Positions 23,396 through 32,460 are shown, counted from the stretch's first letter. The stretch: DNA of 64,000 bases from Pseudobdellovibrionaceae bacterium (GCA_016719575.1 JADJYV010000013.1:248001-312000), one strand, 5' to 3'. The notes: generated by a model from the letters alone, not told the origin. Numbers and translations are program-made.

Positions 23396-25984
23396 ATGAA
23401 AGTTAGTTTAAAAATTTTAATTTCTTTCTCCCTCGCTTTCGCTCTAACGCTCGCTCTCGGATCCTGCGCCCCAAAAGCGACGGACCGTCATTTTGAAAAA
23501 CCTGAAACGGCATTCGCACCTGACTTAAAAGATGTTCGTTTGAATTTGCGTCTGCGTGAATTAGGAGAGGCGCCCCCAGATCTTCAATGGAAAGGGGTTA
23601 TTTCGACCTCGTCTTTCTTTTCTCAGGCAGAGAATTTAATTAGAATTGGGGATGAAAACCAGCGCCCCAGTTTGCGCGACAAGGGTCTCGCTTGGATTCG
23701 TCGTTTCTACCAAGTGCCAAAGTCAATTTTGATGGCAGATATGGGGACCAGTCCCTACATCGGGCTTGCAGCAGCACAAGTTGAGCCCGAGGTTCAGGCG
23801 AAATTGAGCGAGATCCTTCTTCAGATGGAAGTGGCTCTGCCGATTGTTCAAATGCATGTTCTGGAGTTGGGAAAAAAATTGCCACCTCCATCTAAAAAAG
23901 GGATTGAGGAACTTTTAGCCTACGCAAAGTCTTTGATCAGAATGATACTTGTGAGCATTCCCCAAATGAATCTGCCTCCCCGCATTGCTGAGGGATTCAA
24001 GATTGAGCTCATTAAAAGTACAGATCTACTTTTTGCGACGGTAGATTCTTTATTGAAGCAGCTTCGTACCGCTAAAACTTTATCAGAATCAATTGCACTT
24101 GTTAACGTGGCCATTGATACGCTCAAGGTTCAGCTGAGTCCACAGTTCGCTCAGAGGATGGTGCAAGGAAAGAAGTTGGCTCTTGCTTTGGATCAATTGA
24201 AGGATGCTCAAGGTGCACTAACGGTGATTGTCGATGTATGGCTTATTTTAACTCCGAAGGAACGGCTTCAGCAATTTAAGCCAGTCAATGCGGAACTCTA
24301 CAGTTTTCTTTTGAAGCAGTCTTTTTCTGAACTTGAGTGTCTTAGAACTCGAGGTTGTCTTGGAGGTCCGATAGACGGTATAGAAAAAGAACTATTTGTT
24401 CTGCCAAAGATTGAGCGATATGGGGTCGCTCGGCTAAAGGATCAGCTAACTGCTGAGGCTTTGAAATATGTCTCTGCTTCGATTGATAGTTTCGCAGGAG
24501 AGTTTATTCCAAAGGTTCCGATGATTTTTTCGGAGGAAATTCAAGTGGCTTGGCAGGTAAAAGCTTTGGGACTAGATACCGTACGAGGTGATTTTCAATC
24601 CTACTTACATCGAATTGCTACTGACTGGTCAAAGGCAATCCTCCCTTCGACCAATGGAAAAGTGCCAGGTTTTGAAACCGCTTACATGAGAGTTGGGGTC
24701 TCGCGCCATGCCGATCTTTCATTACAGGCTCTGGCCCAGCCTCTCAATTTGACGGGAGAGGTTGCGGGGGCGTCACTTTCTGCCAATGTTTATTTAATGG
24801 AAAATGCTCGACCGAAAGATGATTTGGCATTGCGAGCGGCTTTTTCTCAAATAAACAAGATCGTTGCATTTGGGGGATATCGTAATGCGAATGATACCTT
24901 GGTGCCAGCACTGCTTGCACCGGTTGCCCACAGAGGAGCATTGTTAGATATTGTGCACTTCGAAACGGTCAAAACTCCGAATTACTCTTATCGGGTTCCA
25001 GACCATATTTCTTTGCAGGATGCTTTTCTAGCTTCGCCAAGCATGAACTATGCGCGAAATTTTTCAGTATCAGGTCTGTCAGCCCAGATCAAGGGACTTA
25101 GTCAGTCATTACTATTTACCGCCGATTGGAAGCGCACCAGTTTTGATCGGCTTTTAGGGTCAATTAAAGCGCAGGATCTGGCTAAAGAAGTCAAAGATCC
25201 TTCTTTGCAGCAGTCGCTTTTTCCAAAAGACCAACTTTTTGCGCTCAATATAGGGACTGTTTCGGTTCTCCTTCAGGAGCTAAAAAAGAAAATGACGCCG
25301 GTATTTTTGTTAACTCTCGATAATAAGGTTCTTTGGGCGGATCAATATTTTGGAACGGACCAGGATATCCCTGTGATGGCAGGTGTTGTTGATATCAAAG
25401 AAGGAAAACGCATTGACTATGCTGAATCCCGAGAGGTTGCCAAGTTTGCTCTTGCTTTGGCTGAGTTTATCGAGGCCTTGGACGGGATTGAAAACACTCA
25501 ATCTCCTATTCTTTTAAAGAGAAATGCAAAGGGGACTCGTCCGCTTGATTCTATCATTTCAGGCAGAGTAGACTTAAAGCATCTTGTTATTGCGCTTGCT
25601 AACTTTCTTGCAAAAAAAATGAAGACTCCGCAGTCACACGTTGACTTTGTTTACGATCTAAATCGACAGGCTGCTGTGAGTGGGGTGATCAGAGTCGAAA
25701 CCCAAGCCTTTGCGATCAGAGCCCTTGTCAAAGCCTATGAGCTTTCTCGGATAGAGTCTTACTTATGGTCAGCCCAGAGCTTGTATTATGCCATGAATAA
25801 AAATCTCTACAGCGTTAAAAGTGAGTTCTATGTTAATAGCGATGGGACTGAACTTGATTTCCCAGACAAAATCACAACCCTTCTCGCTCTGAGCGAGCTG
25901 AAACCTTATCTGCCAGAGGAGAGTCGTCAGCAGTTGCAAAAGCTGATGGTCCCTTGGTTGGATGCTTTGGCTGCCTTGCGGTAA
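23396..25984 (+). CDS. Large lipoprotein, mostly helical, unknown function
   Basis: About 862 residues. Lipobox LALGSCAPK defines a lipoprotein signal. The ATG at 23396 (MKVSLKILISFSLA) is preferred over one five codons upstream, since GGGGATGG lies 5-10 nt ahead of it. Residues 100-400 are helical (for example ILLQMEVALPIVQMHVLELG). The C-terminal 200 residues contain paired helices such as VETQAFAIRALVKAYELSRI and a final DKITTLLALSELKPYLPEE, reminiscent of alpha/alpha-toroid repeats. It lies directly after an outer-membrane barrel gene, suggesting a barrel-plus-lipoprotein pair. No family recognised. Confidence 0.65.
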   Translation: MKVSLKILISFSLAFALTLALGSCAPKATDRHFEKPETAFAPDLKDVRLNLRLRELGEAPPDLQWKGVISTSSFFSQAENLIRIGDENQRPSLRDKGLAWIRRFYQVPKSILMADMGTSPYIGLAAAQVEPEVQAKLSEILLQMEVALPIVQMHVLELGKKLPPPSKKGIEELLAYAKSLIRMILVSIPQMNLPPRIAEGFKIELIKSTDLLFATVDSLLKQLRTAKTLSESIALVNVAIDTLKVQLSPQFAQRMVQGKKLALALDQLKDAQGALTVIVDVWLILTPKERLQQFKPVNAELYSFLLKQSFSELECLRTRGCLGGPIDGIEKELFVLPKIERYGVARLKDQLTAEALKYVSASIDSFAGEFIPKVPMIFSEEIQVAWQVKALGLDTVRGDFQSYLHRIATDWSKAILPSTNGKVPGFETAYMRVGVSRHADLSLQALAQPLNLTGEVAGASLSANVYLMENARPKDDLALRAAFSQINKIVAFGGYRNANDTLVPALLAPVAHRGALLDIVHFETVKTPNYSYRVPDHISLQDAFLASPSMNYARNFSVSGLSAQIKGLSQSLLFTADWKRTSFDRLLGSIKAQDLAKEVKDPSLQQSLFPKDQLFALNIGTVSVLLQELKKKMTPVFLLTLDNKVLWADQYFGTDQDIPVMAGVVDIKEGKRIDYAESREVAKFALALAEFIEALDGIENTQSPILLKRNAKGTRPLDSIISGRVDLKHLVIALANFLAKKMKTPQSHVDFVYDLNRQAAVSGVIRVETQAFAIRALVKAYELSRIESYLWSAQSLYYAMNKNLYSVKSEFYVNSDGTELDFPDKITTLLALSELKPYLPEESRQQLQKLMVPWLDALAALR

Positions 25985-26028
25985 AGGAAATACTAGCCAA
26001 AAGTCATTGGTCAGGCTGCAATTCGCTC

Positions 26029-26089
26029 GAAGAAGTCCAGAAAGCTATTAAAGGCACTAACGCAGATGACTCCGCGAGTGAACTTCTTC
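26029..26089 (+). repeat. Inverted repeat in the leader of the 26126 gene
   Basis: GAAGAAGT at 26029-26036 and ACTTCTTC at 26082-26089 are perfect inverse complements separated by 45 bases, 24 bp before the AAGGAGG ribosome site. They could form the base of a leader hairpin. Significance is uncertain. Confidence 0.3.
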
Positions 26090-26125
26090 ATCCTAGATGT
26101 GGGCTCAATTTTTAAGGAGGTCTAA

Positions 26126-26707
26126 GTGAATAAGTTGTTATGTGTTTTCATTATCGTTTTGGGCGTGCAAGCAAACGCTGGTTTTTTAGCGGAACCTTTT
26201 GTTGGCTACGATCAATCGACTTTAAAGTACACTGATATAGGTGGAACCTCTAGTGGAGCAACAAGTTCAGGAATGGACTATGGGGCGCGACTTGGCTATC
26301 GATTTAATCAAGGTTTAGTTCTGGCGCTTGAGTACGCGGGTGGCAGTGGAAAAAGCAAGAGTGATACTGCTGGTTCAACAGATTCAGATTATACCAAAAC
26401 AGCTATGGGTGCGATCATTGGTTATGACTTCGGACGTTTTAGCATATGGGGTGGCTACGGATTTTCAGATAAATTGACAATCAAGACCACGGGTCAAACT
26501 GACACCGATTATAGCGGTACCAATTTCAAAGTAGGATTTGGATATAAAGTTGTAAATCATGTTTCGGTAAATTTGGACTACATTATTCCTAAATATACCA
26601 AATTTACCAGCAGCGGAACCGAGTCGGATATTAGTACTGTTTTTTCAAAGTTTGAAACCTCGGGAGCTATGTTCTCGGTTTCATTTCCCTTCAGTTCTGG
26701 CAAATAG
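26126..26707 (+). CDS. Small outer-membrane beta-barrel protein (OmpW/OmpA-like fold)
   Basis: 193 residues starting at GTG, with a strong AAGGAGG ribosome site (26114-26120) five bases upstream. A signal peptide (LLCVFIIVLGVQANA) is followed by an eight-strand-type barrel: GFLAEPFVGYDQSTLKY, MDYGARLGYRFNQGLVLALE, FKVGFGYKVVNHVSVNLDYI and a final FSVSFPFSSGK. Loops are rich in Gly, Ser and Thr (DTAGSTDSD, TTGQTDTDYSGT), as in surface-exposed porin loops. Similar small barrels are commonly listed as outer-membrane beta-barrel domain proteins. Specific function not readable. Confidence 0.75.
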   Translation: MNKLLCVFIIVLGVQANAGFLAEPFVGYDQSTLKYTDIGGTSSGATSSGMDYGARLGYRFNQGLVLALEYAGGSGKSKSDTAGSTDSDYTKTAMGAIIGYDFGRFSIWGGYGFSDKLTIKTTGQTDTDYSGTNFKVGFGYKVVNHVSVNLDYIIPKYTKFTSSGTESDISTVFSKFETSGAMFSVSFPFSSGK

Positions 26708-26774
26708 TTAGCTGCTAAAGCGGGCTATTGTCTGCTGCCCGGTGCAATCAAAGATCTACATAAAATCATTCGTG

Positions 26775-26815
26775 GACGGGGACTGGCATTGGAATCTTCC
26801 AAAGCCAGTCTCGTC
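26775..26815 (+). repeat. Long imperfect inverted repeat after the barrel gene
   Basis: GACG, GACTGGC and TTGGA on the left arm pair with TCCAA, GCCAGTC and CGTC on the right arm around an ATCT loop, giving about 16 base pairs with one bulge and one mismatch. No T run follows at once, though TTATTTTT occurs 15 bases later. It may be a terminator or mRNA-stabilising hairpin for the gene ending at 26707. Confidence 0.5.
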
Positions 26816-26900
26816 GGCGTAAAAACGGCCTTATTTTTCAGGCATCAATATTGAATCTTATCTACATAGAATAGCAAAGCGCTGATAGGTCCCGCATAGG

Positions 26901-28133
26901 ATGATTTTGAGGCTATGGAGACTGCTTGGTGTTCGCCCAATTCGTCACTATCTCAAAATGGGATTTAAAATGCAGGCGATACTCATACTATTATGTCTAC
27001 TCTTTGGCGCGTGGAGCTACGCCTATGAGACTGATCAATACTCAGTGCCGCCAGGGCCTTTGGCAGACATCGGTGAGGACTTATCGAAATTTGTCTATGA
27101 CAGATTGCAATTGGGGGTCCAAGAGATAAATCGTGAATTGGTGCAGTTGCCTAAGCAAATTTTAAAACTGGAAGCAGAAATTGCGAAGTTTCGTGAGATG
27201 CCTGCTTATGATCTTGATTCACAAAACTCCTTCAAGCAACGCTATCAAAGCGAGATGAATGAATTGGAGGAGCTAAAAATTAAATTGCATTTGTTGCAGA
27301 CAGAGGCGGGCTTGGTTGCCTATCTGCATTCGAAATATTCTGCATCTATAACTTGGAATGAACAGAGAGATGGAGTTTTTGGTGCTGGACTTGAGTATAC
27401 GCAATATCCCGAGAATAGTAAAAACGGTAAGACAGTTTTGTACAGTCAAAGTAAGTTTAAAACGATTTACTCATTAGCGGGTTTTCATCGACTCATTAGC
27501 CCTAGCTACTTTGTTTTTGCATCGACAATGAAGGTCTACGGAATTCAAATGGGAGTTGATAAGTTCGGTCACTTTTTGAATCAAGGTTACGAGTATTATG
27601 AAAGATATCAAAGTGCTCGCTCAGATCAATTATCGCATTCGGCGGCCGTGGAGACAGTTGTCGATTGGGGAGTGTCTACAGAAGACGGTCTTTTTGGGAT
27701 GATCGTTGATGGAGTTTATTCAAATGCAGATTTGGCCGCGAATTTTGCAGGCTTTATTTTCTACGCAAATCTTTTTAACGATCTAACGTTCGAAGGTAAA
27801 AAGTATCCTCGAATTTTGGATAGGGATAAAGGTGGTTCTATCAGATGGAACGAAGCTCCGGAGAACTCCCAAGGGATTCTTCTTAAACGATTTATGTCGC
27901 CTCATCTGGATGAATCTCTGAACCCCTCAGTTCTCGAAGCACCTCAGAGATCTATTGTTCGAAAGGCCATACGAAGGCGATGTCTTAGCTGGATTCAATA
28001 CAATCGGATGCAATCGGCAGCCCAAGTAAAAAAACTGACTGATTCGCTCTCTCTCTGGAATGGCTATAATTATGGTCATCGTGCAGAGGACACCTTGAGA
28101 ATCGACGAGATTTGCAGCGATCTTTTTCCATAA
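26901..28133 (+). CDS. Exported protein of unknown function with a DKFGHF segment
   Basis: Up to 410 residues. A hydrophobic stretch MQAILILLCLLFGAWSYAYE looks like a signal peptide, so ATGs at 26958 or 26970 may be the true start; none has a good ribosome site. After a charged helical part (residues 45-150) comes KVYGIQMGVDKFGHFLNQGYEYYERY and DWGVSTEDGLFGMIVDGVYSNADL. The DKxxHFxxxYxxY pattern recalls the DUF2279/YfiM type of envelope protein, but this is a loose resemblance. The C-terminus has two cysteines (RCLSW and EICSD). Probably periplasmic or outer-membrane associated; function unknown. Confidence 0.6.
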   Translation: MILRLWRLLGVRPIRHYLKMGFKMQAILILLCLLFGAWSYAYETDQYSVPPGPLADIGEDLSKFVYDRLQLGVQEINRELVQLPKQILKLEAEIAKFREMPAYDLDSQNSFKQRYQSEMNELEELKIKLHLLQTEAGLVAYLHSKYSASITWNEQRDGVFGAGLEYTQYPENSKNGKTVLYSQSKFKTIYSLAGFHRLISPSYFVFASTMKVYGIQMGVDKFGHFLNQGYEYYERYQSARSDQLSHSAAVETVVDWGVSTEDGLFGMIVDGVYSNADLAANFAGFIFYANLFNDLTFEGKKYPRILDRDKGGSIRWNEAPENSQGILLKRFMSPHLDESLNPSVLEAPQRSIVRKAIRRRCLSWIQYNRMQSAAQVKKLTDSLSLWNGYNYGHRAEDTLRIDEICSDLFP

Positions 28134-28253
28134 TAGCGCGGGCCATTTCGAACACTCTATTGGCTAAGGCCTAGTCCGGCTTGCCCACGTCAGGACTTTT
28201 TCTAAGGTACTTCATGTAATACGATGGTATTTCAAAAAAAATTCGGGGGGCAA

Positions 28254-30017
28254 ATGTTCGTAAGTAGAAAAGTATTTGGTGTTTTGTTATTGGGTGCAAT
28301 TGCTGCGGGCATGATTCGTTGTAGTGGAGGGAGCGGGGGTTCCGCATCGAGTGGTGACTATCTGACTTTGAGCGGTGCTATTAGCTTGAGTAATGGTTCG
28401 TCGACAACAACAGAAGAGTCGATTATTGCGCAGTCTGTGGATATAACTCAGTACAAGGTGACATGTTCGACAACCACCACGCCTGTTAAAACGGGGACTT
28501 CGGATATAGGTAGCGACGGCTCATTTACTGCAAAAATCGAAGGAGCAACAAATCAACCATTAACTTGCTTTTTGACTGATTCGACAGGAAAAAAGGCGGC
28601 TGATTTTTTAATTTCTGATTCATCTAGCAAAGATTTGAATGGCAATAATTCAACTTCTACCAATGCGACATTTAAGCAAAATGCATCTTTGGGTACAATC
28701 AACTTCGATCCAAATGCAGGCGAAGTGACTGTTCCGGTCACAAATATTGCAAGCGTCGTTTCGACTGAAAAGCCAGCCGCGGCAAGTGTGTTTGATCCAA
28801 CAGGGTCATGGACAATTGGCGCTGTGGACTTTACATTGCCAACGGGAACCAAGTCCCCTTGTGCTTCCTCAGATAGCAGCTGCAAAGGTCCACAAGCCAG
28901 CCAACAGATATACTTTAAATTGTGGAAAGGAATTAAAACTGCAGACTCATCAGATATATATGGATTACAACTTTGGAATGGCCAAAGTAAGTTCACTTCT
29001 TGTGGTTCAGTGATAGGGTTGACATCAACGGCCAAGACTCAAATCGGCGTAGATTTTAGCGCCAATGGATCTGCTGATGCAATTTTTGGCTTTGCTACAT
29101 CGGTTGCGAGTTTCACTGATTCTATTACAAGCACGACAGGTACCGTAAATTTGACAAGCAATTGGAAAATGAGCACCGCCAAGCTTCTTCACGATGTGAT
29201 GCCACTTTGCGGACCACACGATATTACGGCAGGAAGTACTACTTATTCGAATGCCTGGGTTTGTGGTCCAGATAATAGTTCAGATTATCAGGCTCAATTG
29301 GGCGGTGGATGCGTAAACAGCTCGAACCAAAATGTTGATGTCCGCGATTGGACAGGAATCACTTGTGGGAGTGTGACGACGAATACTGATGGAATCAAGT
29401 CGAATACCTGCACCGGAAATGCGACAATCAATGGTGTTTCTACTGCTGTGACTTGCTCAAACAAGTGGGCCGTTGTAAATAGCTCGTATGTTGTTCAGCC
29501 AGCGGGGGACTTCAACTGGAGCGAACTCAGTGGATCTGTTGTTCCCGTAAATACGACCTGTGCTTCCGTTGCTAACGGTGGAAGCTCGAATGCATTAAAA
29601 ATTGCACAGCTACAATGTTACGCAGAGTATTTTGATCGTTCGGGCTTCCGAAATGCCAATGCGTGCTTACCAAGGGTCGAAATGGACTGGTCAGCAACGA
29701 CACCTACATCGTTCGAGAAAGTGGATTTGATTCGCCCAGAAGGGCTTATCTTCTTCGAGCAATTTAAACCATTCACGGATGGGAGTGGTGGATCGATGAC
29801 AACTCGTCAAGAGCACTTCCAAGGTGTTCAAGTAAAAGACAGTTGGGTTAATTGCCGGGTGATCGAAACGGGGTCTTTGACAATCAAAAAGATAACGGAT
29901 TCGAAAATGCTTGCGACTTATCAGTCCGCAACGATCACAACAAGCATCACAAAGCCAGCGTGCTTGGGTAAATTCACAGGGGCGCGCGAGACATTTGTTT
30001 TCTATCTTACGAAGTAG
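28254..30017 (+). CDS. Secreted Ser/Thr/Gly-rich lipoprotein-like protein
   Basis: About 587 residues from the ATG at 28254, chosen over 28224 because GGGGGG precedes it by 3 nt and the signal peptide begins there (VSRKVFGVLLLGAIAAG). The possible lipobox AGMIRC is imperfect (Arg before Cys), and GGSGGSASSG follows. The body is low in charge and rich in Ser, Thr, Asn and Gly with many cysteines (KSPCASSDSSCKG, ACLPRVEMDW), suggesting a disulphide-stabilised surface protein. No catalytic motif is seen. A perfect terminator follows 23 bp after the stop, so it is probably a single-gene transcript. Confidence 0.65.
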   Translation: MFVSRKVFGVLLLGAIAAGMIRCSGGSGGSASSGDYLTLSGAISLSNGSSTTTEESIIAQSVDITQYKVTCSTTTTPVKTGTSDIGSDGSFTAKIEGATNQPLTCFLTDSTGKKAADFLISDSSSKDLNGNNSTSTNATFKQNASLGTINFDPNAGEVTVPVTNIASVVSTEKPAAASVFDPTGSWTIGAVDFTLPTGTKSPCASSDSSCKGPQASQQIYFKLWKGIKTADSSDIYGLQLWNGQSKFTSCGSVIGLTSTAKTQIGVDFSANGSADAIFGFATSVASFTDSITSTTGTVNLTSNWKMSTAKLLHDVMPLCGPHDITAGSTTYSNAWVCGPDNSSDYQAQLGGGCVNSSNQNVDVRDWTGITCGSVTTNTDGIKSNTCTGNATINGVSTAVTCSNKWAVVNSSYVVQPAGDFNWSELSGSVVPVNTTCASVANGGSSNALKIAQLQCYAEYFDRSGFRNANACLPRVEMDWSATTPTSFEKVDLIRPEGLIFFEQFKPFTDGSGGSMTTRQEHFQGVQVKDSWVNCRVIETGSLTIKKITDSKMLATYQSATITTSITKPACLGKFTGARETFVFYLTK

Positions 30018-30040
30018 GATTTAATTCTTAAATTTTTGAT

Positions 30041-30072
30041 AAAACAGGGGCAACAACGCCCCTGTTTTATTT
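30041..30072 (+). terminator. Rho-independent terminator
   Basis: AAAACAGGGGC (30041-30051) pairs perfectly with GCCCCTGTTTT (30058-30068) around AACAAC, followed by ATTTTT. This is an 11-bp stem and one of the clearest terminators in the window, ending the 28254 gene and separating it from the sigma-54-type promoter of the DUF4360 pair. Confidence 0.92.
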
Positions 30073-30180
30073 TTAACGGATGCAATGATGAAAAGCAGAC
30101 CCAAAAAGTTAAAACGCAATGGTGTATTGGGCCTCATAGCTTCAAGGAGATTTTAATTCTGCGTAGTTTACTGTCGCAAG

Positions 30181-30218
30181 TGTCAAAATGTCTATTTTTT
30201 GTTGGCACAATGCTTGCC
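30181..30218 (+). promoter_or_regulatory. Strong sigma-54 promoter with upstream TGTCAAAATG element
   Basis: TTGGCAC (30202-30208), AATGC, then TTGCC: -24 TGGCAC and -12 TTGC are perfect, and GG and GC are 10 bases apart. TGTCAAAATG lies at 30181-30190, ten bases before GTTGGC. The same 10-mer at the same distance occurs at 63902. The first DUF4360 gene starts 64 bp downstream. The activator and any enhancer further upstream are not identified. Confidence 0.75.
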
Positions 30219-30282
30219 TAAGAGTTTTGCAACGTCCGCATAAGCGGGTGAAACAAACCACAATGTCACCAGGGGGAAAGTT

Positions 30283-30873
30283 ATGAGTTGGAAAGTTGGT
30301 CTATTATCAATCTTCGTATTGGCGAGCTCGGCACAAGCAAACGATTTGCAATTAGGAACGCCTGAGTACGGCGGGACAGGTTGTCCTGTTGGATCCGCCA
30401 GCGTTAGCTTGAGTCCCGATTCAAAATCAATCAGTATTTTATTTGATCAATATGTTGTTGAGGCAGGTGGTGCAAAATCTTTTGATAGAAAGAACTGCAA
30501 TATTGCGATTCCCGTGTCGGTTCCGCAAGGATATAGCATATCGATATTTGCGATTGATTATCGAGGGTTTGTTGGAATTCCAGCAGGTGGCCGGGCGCAA
30601 TTAAACGTGGATTATTTCTTGGCTGGAATGGGTCGTGGAATTCGTACGACCAAATCTTTTAGCGGGCCGGCATCATCGGACTACTTAAAGTCTGACAGTC
30701 TTGAAATGGAGGCTGTCGTATGGTCCTCATGTGGAGCCAATACGATTTTACGTGCAAACACCACCATGTTGGTACAATCAAACTCTCGTCGTGATCAAGC
30801 CATGGCGACTGTGGACAGCGCAGATGTCAATGCAGGTTTGGTTTACCATGTTCAGTGGAGAAGATGTCAGTAG
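30283..30873 (+). CDS. Secreted DUF4360 protein, copy 1
   Basis: 196 residues. A signal peptide (LLSIFVLASSAQAND) is followed by the DUF4360 pattern: PEYGGTGCPVGSASVSLSPD, ISILFDQYVVEAGG, KNCNIAIPVSVPQG and IFAIDYRGFVGIP, ending VYHVQWRRCQ. Four or more conserved cysteines suggest disulphides. DUF4360 is a secreted domain of unknown function found in fungi and some bacteria. A second copy follows at 30938 and shares all these blocks, so this is a tandem duplication. Expression from the sigma-54-type promoter at 30202 is inferred. A GGGGGAAAG ribosome site precedes the ATG. Confidence 0.82.
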   Translation: MSWKVGLLSIFVLASSAQANDLQLGTPEYGGTGCPVGSASVSLSPDSKSISILFDQYVVEAGGAKSFDRKNCNIAIPVSVPQGYSISIFAIDYRGFVGIPAGGRAQLNVDYFLAGMGRGIRTTKSFSGPASSDYLKSDSLEMEAVVWSSCGANTILRANTTMLVQSNSRRDQAMATVDSADVNAGLVYHVQWRRCQ

Positions 30874-30884
30874 TGTTTCAGGCC

Positions 30885-30918
30885 GGAGTGAGGAGGACTT
30901 CTCTTCTCACTCCTTTTT
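30885..30918 (+). terminator. Intergenic hairpin between the two DUF4360 genes
   Basis: GGAGTGAG (30885-30892) pairs with CTCACTCC (30906-30913), followed by five T. It has the form of an intrinsic terminator or attenuator placed inside the tandem pair, and could lower expression of copy 2 relative to copy 1. Confidence 0.6.
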
Positions 30919-30937
30919 AAGGTAAGGAGAAACTGCA

Positions 30938-31639
30938 ATGAAAACTAGATTTCGTTTCTTACTGGCATTTTCTATTTTGGCGCTATCGGTAATGGCAGAT
31001 GCCGCTGAGAGAGAAAGACCACTCCGCTCTGGAAGGCCGAACCGTCGTGGCAACGAAAACACTCAAGTGGTTACACAGGTCGTCGTTGGCGCACCAGTCT
31101 ATGGCGGGAACGGCTGCCCTCAAGGATCCATGCGCGTTGTTTTCTCTCCTGACAATTTATCTTTTAGTTTATTGTTTGATCAATTTATTGCTGAAGTAGT
31201 AGATCCGTCTGCTTCACCTAAGGACGTCATGGCTTGTGATGTTATCATTCCTCTGCAAATTCCAAATGATATGCAAATGACTATCACGCGAATCGATTTT
31301 CGTGGCTTTTCGGCGCTGCCGGAGCGCGCCCGAGGCGTGCTCCACTCGATGTTTAACTTTAGAGGCCGGGGCGACGGAGATCGCATGAATTTACGCTACA
31401 TATTTAACGGTCCATTAATGGAAAACTATGAGTTATCAAGCGATGCATTAGCTCCTGGCGAAACAGAAACTTCGCCTTGTGGGGGCGCATTTCAGTTGCG
31501 AATTTTAAATCAGCTTCGTATTCACACCGCAAGAAAGGGCGAGCCTGCCTCGATCACCTTGGATAGCGTGGATGGATCCTCGGAAGCTACCTATTTCGTC
31601 AATTGGCAAGCCTGCTCTGGTCAGCGCAGGGTGCGTTGA
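30938..31639 (+). CDS. Secreted DUF4360 protein, copy 2
   Basis: 233 residues: signal peptide (FLLAFSILALSVMADA), then a 25-residue basic Arg-rich linker (ERERPLRSGRPNRRGNENT) absent from copy 1, then the DUF4360 domain (PVYGGNGCPQGSMRVVFSPD, FSLLFDQFIAEV, MACDVIIPLQIPND, TRIDFRGFSALP, TYFVNWQACSG). Paralogue of the gene 65 bp upstream. It has its own AAGGAGA ribosome site. A hairpin with a T run lies between the two, so the copies may be made in different amounts. Function unknown. Confidence 0.8.
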   Translation: MKTRFRFLLAFSILALSVMADAAERERPLRSGRPNRRGNENTQVVTQVVVGAPVYGGNGCPQGSMRVVFSPDNLSFSLLFDQFIAEVVDPSASPKDVMACDVIIPLQIPNDMQMTITRIDFRGFSALPERARGVLHSMFNFRGRGDGDRMNLRYIFNGPLMENYELSSDALAPGETETSPCGGAFQLRILNQLRIHTARKGEPASITLDSVDGSSEATYFVNWQACSGQRRVR

Positions 31640-31716
31640 TATATTATTAAGATTTGATGACACCGATCCTGATCGCTTTTAAAAGTAAGATTATTACGAG
31701 CGTTCGGGGGACGGAT

Positions 31717-32460
31717 ATGGCTAAAGAACCAAAAGAGTTACAGTGGATCGAATCGTTACTGCCGACGGAGTATTTTCGCCGTCCGATGTTTGGTGGCTTT
31801 GCCTATTATTTCGAGGGCAAGCTGGCGATGGTCACTTTTGAAAGTGAGGGAGATCGAGTCTACCGCGGAAGAACCTATGACTTTGATCTTTGGAATGGCT
31901 GCCTCTTTCCTTTAGAAAAAGAACATCACGCAAAAGCGATCGATCTTGCGCCCTACTTAAGAAATCACCCCGTGCTAGGCAAGTGGCTTTACTTACCACA
32001 GCACACGGAAGAGTTTGAAGATCGTGTTGAGTTTTTATTAAAGAAAGTCTTTCGGTCTGGCTCCTACTGGGGAATTGTAGCCAAACAAAAAGACAAAAAA
32101 TCAAAAGTCACCTACGAAAAAATTGACACCCGCAGGCCGCGAATGTTCAGTGACGAAATCAATCGGGCTGAAATCAAAGAAATAAAAAATATCTCGGACC
32201 TGAAAAATTTAGGACCAGCCAGCGAAAGACAATTCCTGAAGGCGGGCATAAAAACCCCTCAGAATTTCGAGAAAATGGGATGGAAAAAGGCTTTAGATAA
32301 GTTGGTCAAAGTAAATCCAAAAAATGCGCATTCAATTTTTGGTTATGCACTGTTCGGCGCACTTTGTAATAAAGAGTGGTTCCGTTTGTCTGAGGATGAA
32401 AAAAAAGCAGTGCGAGACTACGTTGTGCGGCTTCGCAAAAAAGCCAAGGCACGGAAGTGA
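31717..32460 (+). CDS. TfoX-like protein with C-terminal TfoX_C domain
   Basis: About 247 residues from the ATG at 31717, where CGGGGG lies 6 nt upstream; the frame is open further up to 31654 without a ribosome site. The N-terminal 110 residues (PTEYFRRPMFGGFAYYFEGKLAMV) resemble the TfoX N-terminal fold. The C-terminal 85 residues (LKNLGPASERQFLKAGIKT, then HSIFGYALFGALCNKEWFRL) match the TfoX_C helical domain. TfoX regulates competence in gamma-proteobacteria; whether that holds here is unknown. It is the last ordinary gene before the IS-rich island. Confidence 0.72.
   Translation: MAKEPKELQWIESLLPTEYFRRPMFGGFAYYFEGKLAMVTFESEGDRVYRGRTYDFDLWNGCLFPLEKEHHAKAIDLAPYLRNHPVLGKWLYLPQHTEEFEDRVEFLLKKVFRSGSYWGIVAKQKDKKSKVTYEKIDTRRPRMFSDEINRAEIKEIKNISDLKNLGPASERQFLKAGIKTPQNFEKMGWKKALDKLVKVNPKNAHSIFGYALFGALCNKEWFRLSEDEKKAVRDYVVRLRKKAKARK

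Noticed and set aside
30036..30221. 61-codon plus-strand frame
   Set aside because: It runs through the perfect terminator at 30041-30072 and over the sigma-54-type promoter, and it has no ribosome site.
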